Position numbers and translations under genes: made by a program
Notes under the pieces: model-generated
What the model was told of the DNA's origin: nothing
Seen by the model: the letters and a program-made list of their open reading frames with translations, nothing else
Databases searched by the model: none
Shown here: positions 11,134 through 24,335 of the stretch, one piece after another
Numbering within the stretch: the stretch's first letter is position 1
Layout: every line of letters starts with the position of its first letter
DNA from: Leptodactylus fallax
Taxonomy: Eukaryota; Chordata; Amphibia; Anura; Leptodactylidae
Length of the DNA stretch: 64,000 bases
NCBI GenBank assembly: GCA_947044405.1
Contig: CAMRHE010001089.1
Coordinates: 62,001 to 126,000, forward strand
Reading direction: 5' to 3'

Positions 11134-11498
11134 ATCATTACAGACACCACTGGTTTCCAGAGAAGCCCTCCAAAGGCTCTGCTTACCGCTGTATTCGGAT
11201 TAACCACAAAATGGACCCCTTGATCGGTCAAGCAGCAGATCGTATTGGACTTAGCAGCCAAGAAATGTTTAAACTTCTGCCAAGCGAGCTTACCTTGTGG
11301 ATTGATCCTTATGAAGTCTCATATAGAATTGGGGAGGATGGTTCTATATGCGTGTTGTATGAAGCTATACCGTCAGGGGGCAGTAGCCAAAATAGCAGCT
11401 CGTCCCTTGTGGAGAGCAGAATCAGCTGTAAAGATGAACTCCTCATTGGTCGAACAAGCCCCTCCAAAACCTACAACATGATGACTGTATCTGGTTAA
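11134..11498 (+). CDS. BTG1: BTG1 antiproliferation factor, coding exon 2
   Basis: Second and last coding exon. It completes the split codon as Asp49 and runs to TAA at 11496-11498, giving 169 residues in all (human BTG1 is 171). APRO box A is seen as [19 protein letters not shown] (residues 53-71) and box B as [17 protein letters not shown] (103-119). Tyr66 and Trp104 align with BTG2 Tyr65 and Trp103, the residues that contact CAF1/CNOT7. The tail [18 protein letters not shown] followed by a hydrophobic end distinguishes BTG1 from BTG2, which has a shorter linker. All key residues are present and the frame is intact, so this looks like a working gene. Confidence 0.97.
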
Positions 11499-12545
11499 GA
11501 TATGGTCTGGGGCTGTATCATCTTGTAACAGATGGAATAATATTGTCTTTAATTTGGGAGGGCTCCTATGGGGATGGATTGTGAAGTTTCAAATGTCACA
11601 GCTGTGAAGATCGGGCACAAAATAGAAGTAGACCTTACTGACGTGAAAGTGCCATGGTTTGGACAGTACCTTTCTGGTCAATTAATAGCCTGTATATAAA
11701 AGGTAGTAATATTTCTCACTGGACGTTGGGCCTAGTGATTCTACTTGTAGTCGGGTACATACACACTGTGTGCCGAGCACTTATATACCATCTGTCAGCA
11801 CTTGTAAAATGTCAGCATGTACTGGGGGATTTATCTCAGAGTTCAATGACCTCTACCATTAGATCTGGTCAGATAGTGTCAGGCACATAAGGTGTACTTA
11901 CCCTTCATCTGTGAACCCAAAGCTCAGAGTATTTGTAAGATTTTTATTTTTCTCTCTGCAGTTTCCTGCAGAATATAACTTGCACTAATATTTTTAATGT
12001 TACTATCTCTGGCAGCTTGTTTGAGAGTATAACACTTACTGAAGTTGTACATGGCAGACATATCTTGCACTGAAAATAGGTATAGTTGTACTGTATATAG
12101 AACTGGGAGGATACTCCTGGTCTGCCTATATATAATTACACACACACACTTGAGGATCCTTTCTATTGTGACATGAACTTGAAAGTATTGAACGTATTGT
12201 TTTCTGCCTTGACCACAGGCTTCCTAAAGACACTGTCTGAACTATGGCGTTCACACCAGCCAGCTTCTCTGTACATTTCTTAGCTTGTAGTTTTCTAAGA
12301 CGGAGTAAACTACTTATTTTTAGAAAGTGGAGTTCTGCTTTGTAATTTCTTGTACTTAATTGGGTAAAGTCTTTTTTCCACAAACCACCATCTATTTTGT
12401 GAACTTTGTTAGTCTTTTATTTGATAAATTATGAACTGCTGTAAATTTGTACAGTTCATGTATATTGATTGTGACAAAGATGTACAGATTTCTATTTTAA
12501 ATGAGAGATTTTTCTTCTCTATAATAAATTGTTTCTTATCTTGGC
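11499..12545 (+). other. BTG1: BTG1 3' UTR
   Basis: Just over 1 kb of AU-rich sequence between the stop codon and the first good poly(A) signal. Human BTG1 also has a long 3' UTR. Short open frames here on both strands look like chance. No transposon is evident in it. Confidence 0.75.
12523..12528 (+). terminator. BTG1 poly(A) signal
   Basis: AATAAA about 1.03 kb after the stop codon, followed by a TTGTTTCTT and GTCTTGTCTGTCTGT stretch that could serve as the U/GU-rich downstream element. Cleavage is expected about 15-25 nt later. Confidence 0.7.
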
Positions 12546-12596
12546 ATTTTAAACAGTCTTGTCTGTCTGTATAGGACTTAAAGTTTTTTATTTCAG

Positions 12597-12739
12597 GACA
12601 CCAGAATCTGGAGGAGAGCGAGGGATGGCATCAGCTGAAATTTGACTACAACCAGCGGATCTATCACATACATACATGGAAGTAAATTCGGATGCTTCTA
12701 CCAATTTTGGAATAGCACTTTGGAATAGGCTAGAATAAA
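12597..12739 (+). other. Exon-like segment after BTG1 (possible alternative last exon)
   Basis: A pyrimidine-rich tract ending TTTATTTCAG at 12596 is followed by 28 open codons up to TAA at 12683-12685, and an AATAAA lies 50 bp further on (12734-12739). The phase fits: the single base left by BTG1 exon 1 plus GA gives a whole codon and keeps the frame open. The peptide would contain WHQLKFDYNQRIYHIHTWK and is unlike exon 2. I do not recognise it. It could be an alternative BTG1 end, the last exon of another gene, or chance. Confidence 0.25.
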
Positions 12740-13246
12740 ATATGTACATGGTTGTCATGATTTGGGAATAAGCACACAGTGCCAGGAAATGGTAATCTCA
12801 AGAGAACCCAACTATTCTAAGGAATTAAATAATGAAGTCAGGATATAATAACAGTATGGCCCCGCAATTCCCTGGATATTTGCCTTCTAGGCTACTGTGC
12901 AAATGCCATATTGCATTCAGTGCTGGAAATTCAGATAAAGTTTTAACACTGCAACAATTTGGTTGCACGTAAGCAATGCAGGGCAATTTGCACAGTTGGA
13001 TACTTTGTGAAGATAGGCATTTGGCCTTAATTTAATATATTTGACACACCCTGCTGGAAAAAACTTTTCGGGATAATAGGTTGTTCTTCAGAATTGTATA
13101 CCTATGGCCTTCATTTTAAAGGTACGTGTGTATTTTACTTCTGTCATCATTTTACAGTTCCTACAGAGTTTTTGCTGTGCTTTCCCAAACCCCTGAATGG
13201 CAAATCTACCTGCAAGTAGAGAAGCGGAGAATGTCACTGTATGTTC

Positions 13247-13400
13247 AAGGGGTTTTCCAGGCTAAATAATTGATGACCTATCCTTAGTCATCAATTAAAG
13301 ATCAACAGGGATTCGACATTCGGGCCTCTAGCCAATTAGCTGTTTGAAGAGGCTGCAGCGTCTGCATCAGCTTACCAAAAGCCGTGCCATACGTTGCCTT
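13247..13400. repeat. Truncated GGTTTTCCAG-type MITE
   Basis: AAGGGGTTTTCCAGGCTAAA and TTGATGACCTATCCTTAG match the left part of the element at 55213-55558. The right end is missing. Confidence 0.45.
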
Positions 13401-16400
13401 GGTAGCCCATTCACAGGCCATGTAACTGATGAATGTGACATTATGTGGCCTGGGAAGCGGAATGCATCAGTCCTTAACTTGGTAAGTTTGCCATTCTGTA
13501 GTAGGAGAAAGCTCAGCGACACCTGCTGAGGCAGCCATATTGGCTGTCAACCAGCCATTCCAGAACCACTAAATATAATTTCTCATTTTGAGGCAACAAC
13601 TTGAGGACGCATTCACAGATGATTTCTTTTATAGGTGAAATGCTAAACTACTTTAAGTATTAAATCTGTTTTTAAGTTAAGGCAGGTTGCAATTTACATA
13701 TTCAAATAAGATTAAAGTAATGGCTATTAGTCATATGCTGGCTCATAACAACATGGGAATTTTTTTTTGCCTGTCTACGAGACTTGTTAGGACATCATAA
13801 AACAGTTGCTCATGTGACTACAATACTAGCAAAACAAGATTGTGTCTCATGATGTAGGCAGCCTGTAATTCACAGAGAAAGATTCCACCGCTGTTTCATT
13901 GCATTTGCTGTATTCTTATGTATTACTTGTAAGTAATAATTATAGTTTGTCATATATAAGACTGCCCTTAAATAGTTGCTGGCCAAACACACTTTTATCT
14001 CTCCTGATCCCCCCCCCCCACCTTTCTTTGCATATGGCTGACTGTGCACATGTTTTTAATAGAAAAAGAGGAATAGACCGGTGCTGGAAATCTCTTGCAG
14101 GGGCACATCTTGCCTAAAAACAAAAGGATTGTGAATACTTGATCCTTCTCTTCCCAACATCGTCCCATTGGCAGAGTGTCAGAAGGCCCACACACAGAGA
14201 TGGTTGGTGGGTTTGGCCAACAGTAATGTGAATGGCCAGTGTTGGAGCAGATACAGTCTGCCTTATATAAAATATTAACACCTAACCAATAAAAGGGGGT
14301 TGTAATTGCAAGACATTTAGGCATGGTTTCTGGATTTTTGTCTGCCTATGGCAGCACGTGATGTCCATTCACCATCCATTTAGTAAATTTAACACTTTAA
14401 GAATTAGCGTGTTTGAAACGCATGCCTTTTTCTTTTTTACAACATGTTCATTAGGATACACAATGCTTATTTTCTCTGAACTAACACAAAGATCTAGGCT
14501 AGTATTGCTTATTGTATGGAGTGCTGCAGCTAATCCATAATTAAAATGTATCAACCCGGACAGCTATTCTGAGGCGGAATGCATTATTATTCTCTGTAAT
14601 ATCTATTAAAGGGACCTATCAGCAATTGTAGGTCTACATTTCATGTGCATTATAGGAGATCTTGCCCTATGGCAGATGTTGAGCTTTAACATGTTCGATC
14701 CTTTGTTCTAAAGTGAGAAAACATACTGCCAGACACCTCTTATTCTCTCCAATAAGGACACATTCATGCTTAGCTAAAACAAGCATAGATGTGTAACGGA
14801 GGGTATAGCTGTGAATTGAACAAGTGTTTCATGAATAGCTATGAAGCTGTATGGCCAAACAACCTACTATCTAACTGTTATATATTTCAACATGGCTAAT
14901 CCTTTTTGTTTTTGTAAAAGGTAAGCCTCTCTACCTGAAGTTAGGTGAAATAGTTATCGGATGGGTATGGCTAGCTTTATAACTAGCCGCCGTGCCCGAG
15001 TTACATCCACAGCTTTAAATTTACTGGCAAAAAATGGGGTTGTGTCTGCTTAGGTGTAAGGCTGGATTCACATCTTCGTTTGAGACGCCACTGCAGATTC
15101 CGCTTAAAATTGTTCTCTCTGCCGGTTTCAGTATAAAATTATATATATATATAATTATAAATACTAAAGTATTATAGTCTATGGGGGCCGCGGGTAACCA
15201 CTTTTTAAGTGGACAAGTGTCTCAGTCTTTTTAGTCCCCATGCACACCCGAACACTAGTGGGAACCTTGCATAAGCAGAGAAGCCTTTTCCAATGGATAG
15301 AATGATCAAACAGTAAAGGAAAACTGTAGTCATGAGTCCTTTAGGCCTGGGCTCCGCAATGATATTGCATCCAAAGATTATTGCATAGTGCATCCACAGG
15401 GTGATATTGCATGTTATTGCTGCCAGTGCTACCCCATGGAGGGTGCATGCATTCATATGTGTAAATATTAAACACTGTCAGATAGTTTCAGATACAAATT
15501 GTGGGTATAAAATGCAGCATCTAGACTTGAAATACAACAAGATCTACTTTTCCATGACGACCAAATGTTTTCTTTCTTTCCAGTGGTATTTCAGTGTCTT
15601 ATCTGAGCTGCAATGTCAGAAACAGCCATGAACTAGAGTGGCACTGTTACTGAAAAAATAGACCTTTTTTCTAATTTCATACAATCTCTTGAATAACCCA
15701 TGATGGAATATCATCCAATTCTTTTCATTACTAAATGTGCCACTTATACACAGACCTACATTATGGGTTCTGTATATACATGAACCCAGGAAAGAAGTTC
15801 CTGTATTGGACAAGTGTCCATTGATATAGCTCAGTTTTTTGCAGTCTTTAACATGTTTCTTCTCGCTGAAGAATACTGAAAAAGGAAAAACTTAGACTCC
15901 AGTTCAGATATATAAGGTGATTTAATAAAAAGTGCCCTTTAAATCACCACAAGAAATGTGAGAAAATGCCTTTTTAAGTATTGGTCTGAAACATCAATGA
16001 TTCACTTTCACATCTGATAATGTTCTTCTAAGCGATTTTGCAGGTTTCTTTTACAGGAAATATCACAAGATATTATGTGATTAGTGTTTTCAATGTACCT
16101 TACATGGTTTCCAGATGGAAACCGCACCACAGTAAATTTACTTTTGTGGAGGTAGTAGCTTGGCAAGGGGGCATGAATACTATCAAACACAAAATCAAAA
16201 CACGTACAAATGTGTCTTACTGCAGATGCATTTTCTAACAATAATACTGTTCTTGAAGAAATTGTTAAAGGAAATGTTCCAAGAATGGCTTCTATGAAAA
16301 GCCATTTGGTATAACTTTCTATACATGATAGCAGTGTCAGGCCATTATTTTCATCTGGGTGACCACATCATGTAGACTCAGATTAAATACAGATTCAATA

Positions 16401-16975
16401 CTAACATATTTCCATAGGGATTACCTGCACCAGATGAGAAGAGCATCTGTACACTGATAGATGCAGAACTATAGATTGTCTTATTATTTGTAAGATTATG
16501 GTAGGCCTCATAGGGAACGACAGATTCATCATCATGGGGCCTCAGTCTTAAATGGCTGTTCTGGTAATGTAACAATCTTAGGAAATACTTTCCTATATGT
16601 TCGTGTGGTAAACAGTGAGAACATATAAACATAGAATGGAGACGAGCAGAATTCTTGCAATGCTAACTAAAAGCAAAGAGAATATTAAAGGAGTATTGTG
16701 AAATGAACTACAATACAGCTAGAAATTGCTACTGGTGCCTAACTTCTTGGGTTTTATGCAAGTGATTTTTTATGACAATACCAAGATTTAAAAAAAAAAA
16801 AAAAAAAGATTAAATCGCTTAGGATATGTTCACATGGCATAATTTGATGCAGAATCTGTATTCAGTAGGAGGCAGAGTTCGAAACTGAATGCTAAAAAAT
16901 AAGTATCCTGCTTGATCTGCAGTGTAAGGCACTGCTAAGTAGGCCCAGTCATCTCAGCCTGATCAGCGATTAATA
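13401..16975. other. No recognised gene
   Basis: AT-rich sequence with scattered short repeats, including a small (TA)n tract near 15138-15155. None of the open frames looks like a protein. Confidence 0.45.
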
Positions 16976-17250
16976 GATGCGGCTGGAAAACGGTCAGAAA
17001 GTGGGGAGGAATTCACGCAGAGTTTTGGCCAGGGCGAAAATGCTGCAACAAAAAACACTGCGTTTTACATTACCTGCAAATTGGATGGGTTTCTGGCTAA
17101 TCCCATCCACACATTCCAGAAAAAAATCTGGAGCAGAAAAGCTGAAATTTCAAAAACCAGCCTGTCAATTATACCTATGGAAACGCTGGCGTTTTCCATG
17201 TAGATATAATAGAGGCAGAAAGTCCGCAGAGGAAAACTCAGCAGACTTAC
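16976..17250. mobile_element. Partial CCCCACGT-family MITE, copy 5
   Basis: Contains GCGTTTTACATTACCTGCAA, GGCTAATCCCATCCACACAT and TCAATTATACCTATGGAAAC, all modules of the family, but neither CCCCACGT end is present. Confidence 0.6.
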
Positions 17251-18466
17251 TGTGAAAAACACTGGGAAATATATCTTAAATGATATTGTTGAGGGGTAGG
17301 AAGATTTGTGCAGGGAATTTTGCATGGCGGATCGAACCACAAAATCCATTGTGTGAACTTATCCTTAGAATGTGTCAAAAATTTTTTCATTGTGGAAATC
17401 AGTGGTCCCAGAGCAGACTTCATCAATTTCATATTCTCACAATACATGTATGTATTAGTACTGGCAGTACTTTTTTGTTGTTTTTGTATTTCCAAGAGCT
17501 AGTAGAAAGCAGTACTGACTAAGTGTATACAGATGCTAACCTTTTTGTACAGTTACCATGGTGAAATAACGACACAATAAGTTGTGCTATACAGTAAAGT
17601 ATAAAAAATTTCTCTGCAGAATGTTTTTGTAACTATGTCCTTTGGTTGTAATCACATGAAGATACTTTGACTCCCTAGACTAGAAAAACAAACTATTATC
17701 TGGACTCAGTGATATCAGTCATGAAGTTACACACACCAGGATTGCGAAAGTCTGGTGAGAATGGCCTATCTGCAAGAGTTGTTTGTCTATATGGAAACTT
17801 TTTCAGTGCTCTGGGTACATTTTTAGACTGCGTCTTGTAATTTATCACGTACTGCAGCTGCTTGTCAGTTGAATGATATTGTAATAAAGTAGAAATATTT
17901 TAATAGGTAACATTATAACCCTTCTAAACAGAGTGGTATGCATGGATGGGCTTAGCTATAGATTCGTATGCAGTCAATATCTCATACACATACTTGCTTA
18001 TAAGGCAGATTCTTAAGGTTCAGTTATACCTGAAATAAGCAAATAAATATTTAATCTGTCATATTACATTCATGCCTTGACAATCCCTTATGATTATGCA
18101 GTTTGGTGTGACTATATCTAGTTATGTAACTTACCATCCCTATAAAAATCAGACCAAGGCTCCATGCGCACAAACTTGTGCTTTGTCAGTGTGCTAGCTG
18201 TGTTTTCCACACACCCATTATTTTCTGTGGCCCCATACATAGGCCCAGGCATTATCACGGGTGCATGCAGGGGACGCATTCCTTTCCATCAGTGACCCCC
18301 AAACCTCAAAACAGACAGTAAGAGGACCCATGCTGAGTTTTGCCTTGGGTCACTGCTGGAAAATTAATGGGTCCATGGAGATCACGGACAGAACATGGAT
18401 ATCATCATGAAACGCTACTTAGCCTCTCCAATGATGAGTAGGTTCTTAGACTCATAAAGGCCTAAA
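17251..18466. other. No recognised gene
   Basis: AT-rich, with no protein-like frame and no clear repeat ends. Confidence 0.45.
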
Positions 18467-18790
18467 GTTGGTCATACGCTTCAGATAACTGCCAGCTAAA
18501 AGCTTGTTCAGCTGACAGATATCTCTCTCGACCCCCCTCTCTATACACATATTTAGCTTGGCCATATGTGCACGTGTCCTCAATGGGGTAGTGGAATAAG
18601 TCTCTAACAAACATCTCTGGTGGCAGGTGATCTTCCCTGTGAACCAAAGTTAAGACATTTTGTAATTCAACATGCTCAATCCCCAACATGCAATTGGGGG
18701 AGCATTGGGTGGCCCCCATACACATTAGTTGATTGTCTGGGACAGCTGACATCAGCAGGTTCGACCTAATAAATTAATGTGTATGGTAAG
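18467..18790. repeat. Palindromic MITE-like repeat
   Basis: The left end (GTTGGTCATACGCTTCAGAT) and right end (TAATGTGTATGGTAAG) are loose inverted repeats, and the inner arms carry CAGCTGACAGATATC and CAGCTGACATCAGCAGG. It is non-coding. A weaker relative may lie near 14690-14800 and 36530-36700. Confidence 0.4.
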
Positions 18791-18819
18791 TTTACGATTG
18801 GACCCAAATTGCATCTTAA

Positions 18820-18918
18820 AGGGATTGTCCAGTTTTGTTTTTTTTTACTTTACTGCTAAAGCTATCCTAAACTGATCATTAGAATGTATCATCAATAAAA
18901 ATGAACTTAATAACCCCT
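18820..18918. mobile_element. Tiny TTAA-type MITE
   Basis: TTAA then AGGGATTGTCCAG at the left. The right end is TAACCCCT followed by TTAG, a one-base variant of TTAA. At about 100 bp this is a very short Kolobok-type non-autonomous element, or an internally deleted one. Confidence 0.5.
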
Positions 18919-19260
18919 TTAGGCTGAAGCCCCATGTTGTGAAAATGCAGCGTTTTACATTACCTGAAAAGCGGATGGGATTCTGGCTAATCCCATCCAC
19001 ATATTGCAGAATAAAATCTGCAGTGGAAAAGCTCCGTTTTTGAAAATCACAGCATGTCAATTATACCTGCGGAAACACTGGTGTTTTCCATATAGGTTAA
19101 TAGGGGCAGAAAGTCCGCAGAGGAAAACTCTGTGAAATTGCAATAAAAAATGCTGCATAAAAAAAGGTGATGTGTTTACTCTGCAATGCGTTTACACCAT
19201 GTTTTTTTTTCTGCAGCGTTTTTTTTTTGCTAGACTGCACTACGTGGGGCCTTCGCTTTA
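18919..19260. mobile_element. Palindromic MITE, CCCCACGT-ended family, copy 6
   Basis: Left end AGGCTGAAGCCCCATGTTGTG and right end CACTACGTGGGGCCTTCGCTT, with the GCGTTTTACATTACCTG and TCAATTATACCTGCGGAAAC modules between them. It abuts the small TTAA element directly. Confidence 0.75.
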
Positions 19261-21302
19261 TAGCTAACCATACACATGAGATAGCTGTCAATTATGGCTT
19301 TTATCCCTGTGAACAAAAGGATCTGCTGTCAGGAAAAGTCTGGAAGACCCTGTTACACATGTGCTGGGGTCCTGTTACAGAATTTGCATTGGGATCCAGT
19401 AACTTCAAGATATTCCTCTGTATCTAGTAATAAACATATTCATGTCAATAGATCCCAACAAGGACGGTGACTGCCAGACAGTGCCCCAATGTTTGCTCTT
19501 TGGGGTAAACATATCTGGAACTGAGCAGTTTCAGAGCTGTCACAATGTGTTCACACAGCATGAATATGTATGGACAGAGAAGAGTATAATAACTATTATC
19601 ATAAAGCTAGCTGATGATTATGTACATGGAACTTTCCAAATTTTAGGTCACAATGTCCATAAAAAACATAAACAAATGATGAACTAAAATTAAAATCCCA
19701 TTCAAAGAGATATATAGGATTATTCCAAATTCTTCATTTTTATATCTTTCATCTACAAATCAATAATACTGTCTTTTAATGCAAAAGAAATTAAACTAGT
19801 CAACATAAAACAGTAACAGAAATAAAAAGGTACAGCAAAAAGAGCACAATCTAATGATCAATTGACTGTAATATGCATAAAGCTCCCATTAGCTGTAGAA
19901 AGTATGTCCTCTGAGAGGCTAAATAGTATTAGCTTGAGGTAATAGAACATCAATATTTAGCAAAAGAGGGCTCCTGGGAATATTAGCCGTGGGACATTAT
20001 GGTTGTTTTTTATGTTTTAGCTAATAATAATATGTACATAATTGAGTTGTTATATAATTGAGTCATTATGTATGAAGCTTAGGTGGTTTTAATGACTTTG
20101 TGGGGGACTTTTTTTTTTAAAGAAATGGTAGATTGGATTTTTTTTTTACTGTTACTATATCATCCTGTATGAATTGTTTGTCTGCTCAAGTATGTATTTG
20201 GCTCTTGCTGTTTCCAGAAGTAGCTAGTCTGCTTGAGTATTGTGAAATGTCCAAGCAACACATAGCTGAGAGCTTACTCACTGTTCTGTTTGCAGCTGCT
20301 TGCATCACAGCTGCGCCACATCTAACACATTACATACAGATAAATCAGCTCCATAACCATAGGAGCATTGCTTAAAGAAGCATTATTGTATTTAAGAGGA
20401 TCTTCTAAGGGTCTTCCACACTTATAATCAGTTAAAAGCTTTTATATGCCTGGAAATGTGACAAAATGAAGCGTGCAAGGAGAAGAATGAATCCGTGCTT
20501 GGAATTAATATTTTACACCGTGTCCTTGAGTTGACAATAAAGGTTATCATCACAAATGTATCATGATATTAACCTAGAGCTACAACGTATTGATGAGACA
20601 GAAGAATAACAAGGTGATTTCTCAGCAGACAAGCCGTTTCGATAAGAAAAATTATGACGGATGAGTTGAAGGTTGAAAATAAGATTTCATCTGTGCCATA
20701 GATTTACTCTGTGATCCGAAGAGCAGATCTCTTTCATACTCATATGTAGGTCTATTAATCAAACAGAAGTATTTTCTCCTTGGTTGCTTGGTAAACAGCT
20801 GACTTCCTTATAGCTAGGTTCCCTTGTTGTTCTTAAAAAGGAAAAGACACTTACATATAATAAAAGGGAACACAACACAGCTGGTGCTCACCAATGTCAA
20901 AATTCAGCTTGGCTGTGAAAGTTTATGTGGCATCTTTCATCCAGCTGGCACATAAGCATCCAGTTCCTTAGAAGGCCACAATTACATACATTGCTTAGTG
21001 CATTTTTTTTTACAATGCATATAATGCTATGGCTAGATTTTACATTTGAAGAATTCCCAATGCCCCCTGTGCATTTATAAACCCCTGTGCTATCCCTAAC
21101 ATATTGTTATACTTTTTTTCCTGGTGATGTAGTTGCTAAAAACACAAGACACCGCTATATATCTATTTTATATCCTTTTATTATGCTTTATTTTCAATAA
21201 GAAACAGTTCCAGGGCCATTTTTAGTTGTCATCTTCTCTGTTGCACCAAACAATGCATATATACTATATTTATGTTTTTTAATAAACATTATTGTGGATA
21301 TA
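19261..21302. other. No recognised gene
   Basis: AT-rich. A short stretch near 19366-19405 (CCTGTTACAGAATTTGCATT) resembles repeats near 29920 and 35870. Otherwise unrecognised. Confidence 0.45.
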
Positions 21303-22933
21303 CAGTACAGACCAAAAGTTTGGACACACCTTCTCATTCCAAGAGTTTTCTGTATTTTCATGACTATAAAAATTGTAGATTCACACTGAAGGCATCAAAA
21401 CTATGAATTAACACATGTGGAATTATATACTTAAAAAAGTGTGAAACAACTGAAAATATGTCTTATATTCTAGGTTCTTCAAAGTAGCCACCTTTTGCTT
21501 TGATTACTGCTTTGCACACTCTTGGCATTCTCTTGATGAGCTTCAAGAGGTAGTCACCTGAAATGGTTTTCACTTCACAGGTGTGCCCTGTCAGGTTTAA
21601 TAAGTGGGATTTCTTGCCTTATAAGTGGGGTTGGGACCATCAGTTGTGTTGTTCAGAAGTCAGGTGGATACACAGCTGATAGTCCTACTGAATGGAGTGT
21701 TAGAATTTGTATTATGGCAAGAAAAAAGCAGCTAAGTAAAGAAAAACAAGTGGCCATCATTACTTTAAGAAGTGAAGGTCAGTCAGTCCGAAAAATTGGG
21801 AAATCTTTGAAAGTGTCCCCAAGTGCAGTGGCCAAAACCATCAAGCGCTACAAAGAAACTGGCTCACATGAGGACCGCCCCAGGAAAGGAAGACCAAGAG
21901 TCACCTCTGCTGTGGAGGATAAGTTCATCCGAGTCACCAGCCTCAGAAATCGCAGGTTAACAGCAGCTCAGATTAGAGACCAGGTCAATGTCACACAGAG
22001 TTCTAGCAGCAGACACATCTCTACAACAACTGTTAAGAGGAGACTGTGTGCAGCAGGCCTTCATGGTAAAATAGCTGCTAGGAAACCACTGCTAAGGACA
22101 CGCAGCAAGTAGAAGAGACTTGTTTGGGCTAAAGAACACAAGGAATGGACATTAGACCTGTGGAAATCTGTGCTTTGGTCTGATGAGTCCAAATTTGAGA
22201 TCTTTGGTTCCAACCACCGTGTCTTTGTGAGACGCAGAAAAGGTGAATGAATGGACTCTACATGCCTGGTTCCCACCGTGAAGCATGGAGGAGGAGGTGT
22301 GATGGTGTGGGGGTGCTTTGCTGGTGACACTGTTGGGGATTTATTCAAAATTGAAGGAATACTGAAGCAGCATGGTTATCACAGCATCTTGCAGCAGCAT
22401 GCTATTCCATCCGGTTTGCGTTTAGTTGGACCATCATTTATTTTTCAACAAGAGAATGACCCCAAACACACCTCCAGACTGTGTAAGGGCTATTTGACCA
22501 AGAAGGAGAGTGATGGGGTGCTACGCCAGATGACCTGGCCTCCACAGTCACCAGACCTGAACCCAATCGAGATGGTTTGGGGTGAGCTGGACCGCAGAGT
22601 GAAGGCAGGCAAAAGGGCCAACAAGTGCTAAGCATCTCTGGGAACTCCTTCAAGACTATTGGAAGACCATTTCAGGTGACTACCTCTTGAAGCTCATCAA
22701 GAGAATGCCAAGAGTATGCAAAGCAGTAATCAAAGCAAAAGGTGGCTACTTTGAAGAACCTAGAATATAAGACATATTTTCAGTTGTTTCACACTTTTTT
22801 GTTAAGTATATAATTCCACATGTGTTAATTCATAGTTTTGATGCCTTCAGTGTGAATTTACAATTTTTATAGTCATGAAAATACAGAAAACTCTTGGAAT
22901 GAGAAGGTGTGTCCAAACTTTTGGTCTGTACTG
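21303..22933 (+). mobile_element. Tc1/mariner element, DD38E (Intruder-like), nearly full length
   Basis: 1631-bp element flanked by TA (21301-21302, 22934-22935). It has inverted repeats of more than 150 bp starting CAGTACAGACCAAAAGTTTG. The transposase has 38 residues between its last two catalytic residues, the spacing reported for the vertebrate Intruder family. The family assignment rests on that spacing and not on a database match. Confidence 0.9.
21714..22760 (+). pseudogene. DD38E transposase, broken by two stops and a 4-bp duplication
   Basis: Starts MARKKQLSKEKQVAIITLR, with a paired helix-turn-helix DNA-binding domain and the GRPR linker (KGRPRVTSA). The frame is cut by TAG at 22110-22112 and TGA at 22248-22250, then runs on through VLWSDESKFEIFG (first catalytic Asp), FQQENDPKH and NPIEMVWGE (catalytic Glu). 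The residue expected to be the second catalytic Asp is Glu in QQENDPKH. Near 22605 a duplicated GGCA shifts the frame and ends it at 22631, although the true C-terminal sequence continues in another frame. A handful of changes separate it from an intact gene, so decay is fairly recent. Confidence 0.9.
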
Positions 22934-22935
22934 TA

Positions 22936-24335
22936 TGCATTCACTGACATTGAAAATTTGACTTAACCTCCTGTGTAAGGTTACTCTACACAAGAAAAGC
23001 CTGCTCTACAGAATTTCCACTGTGGAAATTTAGCTGCAAGTTTGTCTGTGAACCTCATATGTTGTTACTGTACACTGCAGCTGGTGGCCTGGCTGGTTGT
23101 TGAAAGACCAGTGATGTCACTCACCTGTGGTTGGAGTGATGTTTCCTACAAGATGGAAAGGAGATCGGACAATGTAGCACTTGGGGCAGGTGAGGCCTTC
23201 CATCAGCAACCATATTGAGATCACAGCGCTACACAGTACAGTGTAGCCAGAATACTGGTGAAGTTTGCAGCTGAGTGATGACTACAAGCCATCTAAACCC
23301 TCTTGCAGCCTCCCACTAGCTCTGATGCTTGTCCTTGGAGACACAAGAGATCAGACAGGTGGACCTTTTACCAATCTGGCTTTGATAACTTCTCCATAGA
23401 AATACCATGGCCTTTGGTCCAGCTGACATAGATGTGGTAAATAGTTGGTGATAGTTCATTGGAAAATGAAATTGTTGATAAAAATGATTTTTGGTCTTAT
23501 GTAAGTAATTGGGGGGTTGCTGGTGGGTTAACAATAATCGCATTGACGTGACTGGCACCACTCTTCTCTTCTAGAGCCGCTGCTCAAACACGTTGCCCCC
23601 TACAGGTCACCTAGAGTTCCTCTGGAAAATGATAGATACACACTGGACACTTGGGTTCACATTGTGGATTCCTCTTCACTGCAGATGTTATGGTACAGCA
23701 GATAAAAACAATTCTCACAGTGGTGTAGCAATGTAATTTGAGCAGGTCTCTGGGTTGTGGGGGTGAACGATACACTTCTGCTGTGAGTGTGGGTTAAGCC
23801 CTTAAATAGGTACCAATCTCTCACCCTGGTTAGCCAGGGTATCCCCTGACGTCAAACAAGCCGAACCATGATAGAGCGACACACATCTTCTCCATGGTGA
23901 AACTAATGGTTGCAACTTAGTTCTCTCTATAAGGAATCATTGCGTGATTTAGTTGTTGAAAGTACTGGAACACTGAATGCATAAAGCACATCATCCAACA
24001 TAGTGCGAGTACATCATAACACAAGATATAATATAACTAATAAACTCTACTACACCAAGCTGATGCACCATCTTGGATAATACTGCTCTCTCACTATGCT
24101 AACAGGCCTGCAGGGTTTAACGCTTCCCAGCAATGTTTGTGTTCACACTACCTAACATGTATATAACCAGGCTGACATTTAGATGCGTCTTTTAAAGATG
24201 ACGTTTCATCATCTCCATCATCATCATCTCCTTCAATGGGTTCTGCAAGAATATTTTCTCTAGCCCCCACTGTTTCTGAGCTATCAGTGCAGTCAGTTTC
24301 AGATCCCAATGTGCTAATTACTGTTCTTAATTAAA
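22936..24335. other. No recognised gene
   Basis: Mixed-composition sequence with no protein-like frame and no recognised repeat ends. Confidence 0.45.
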
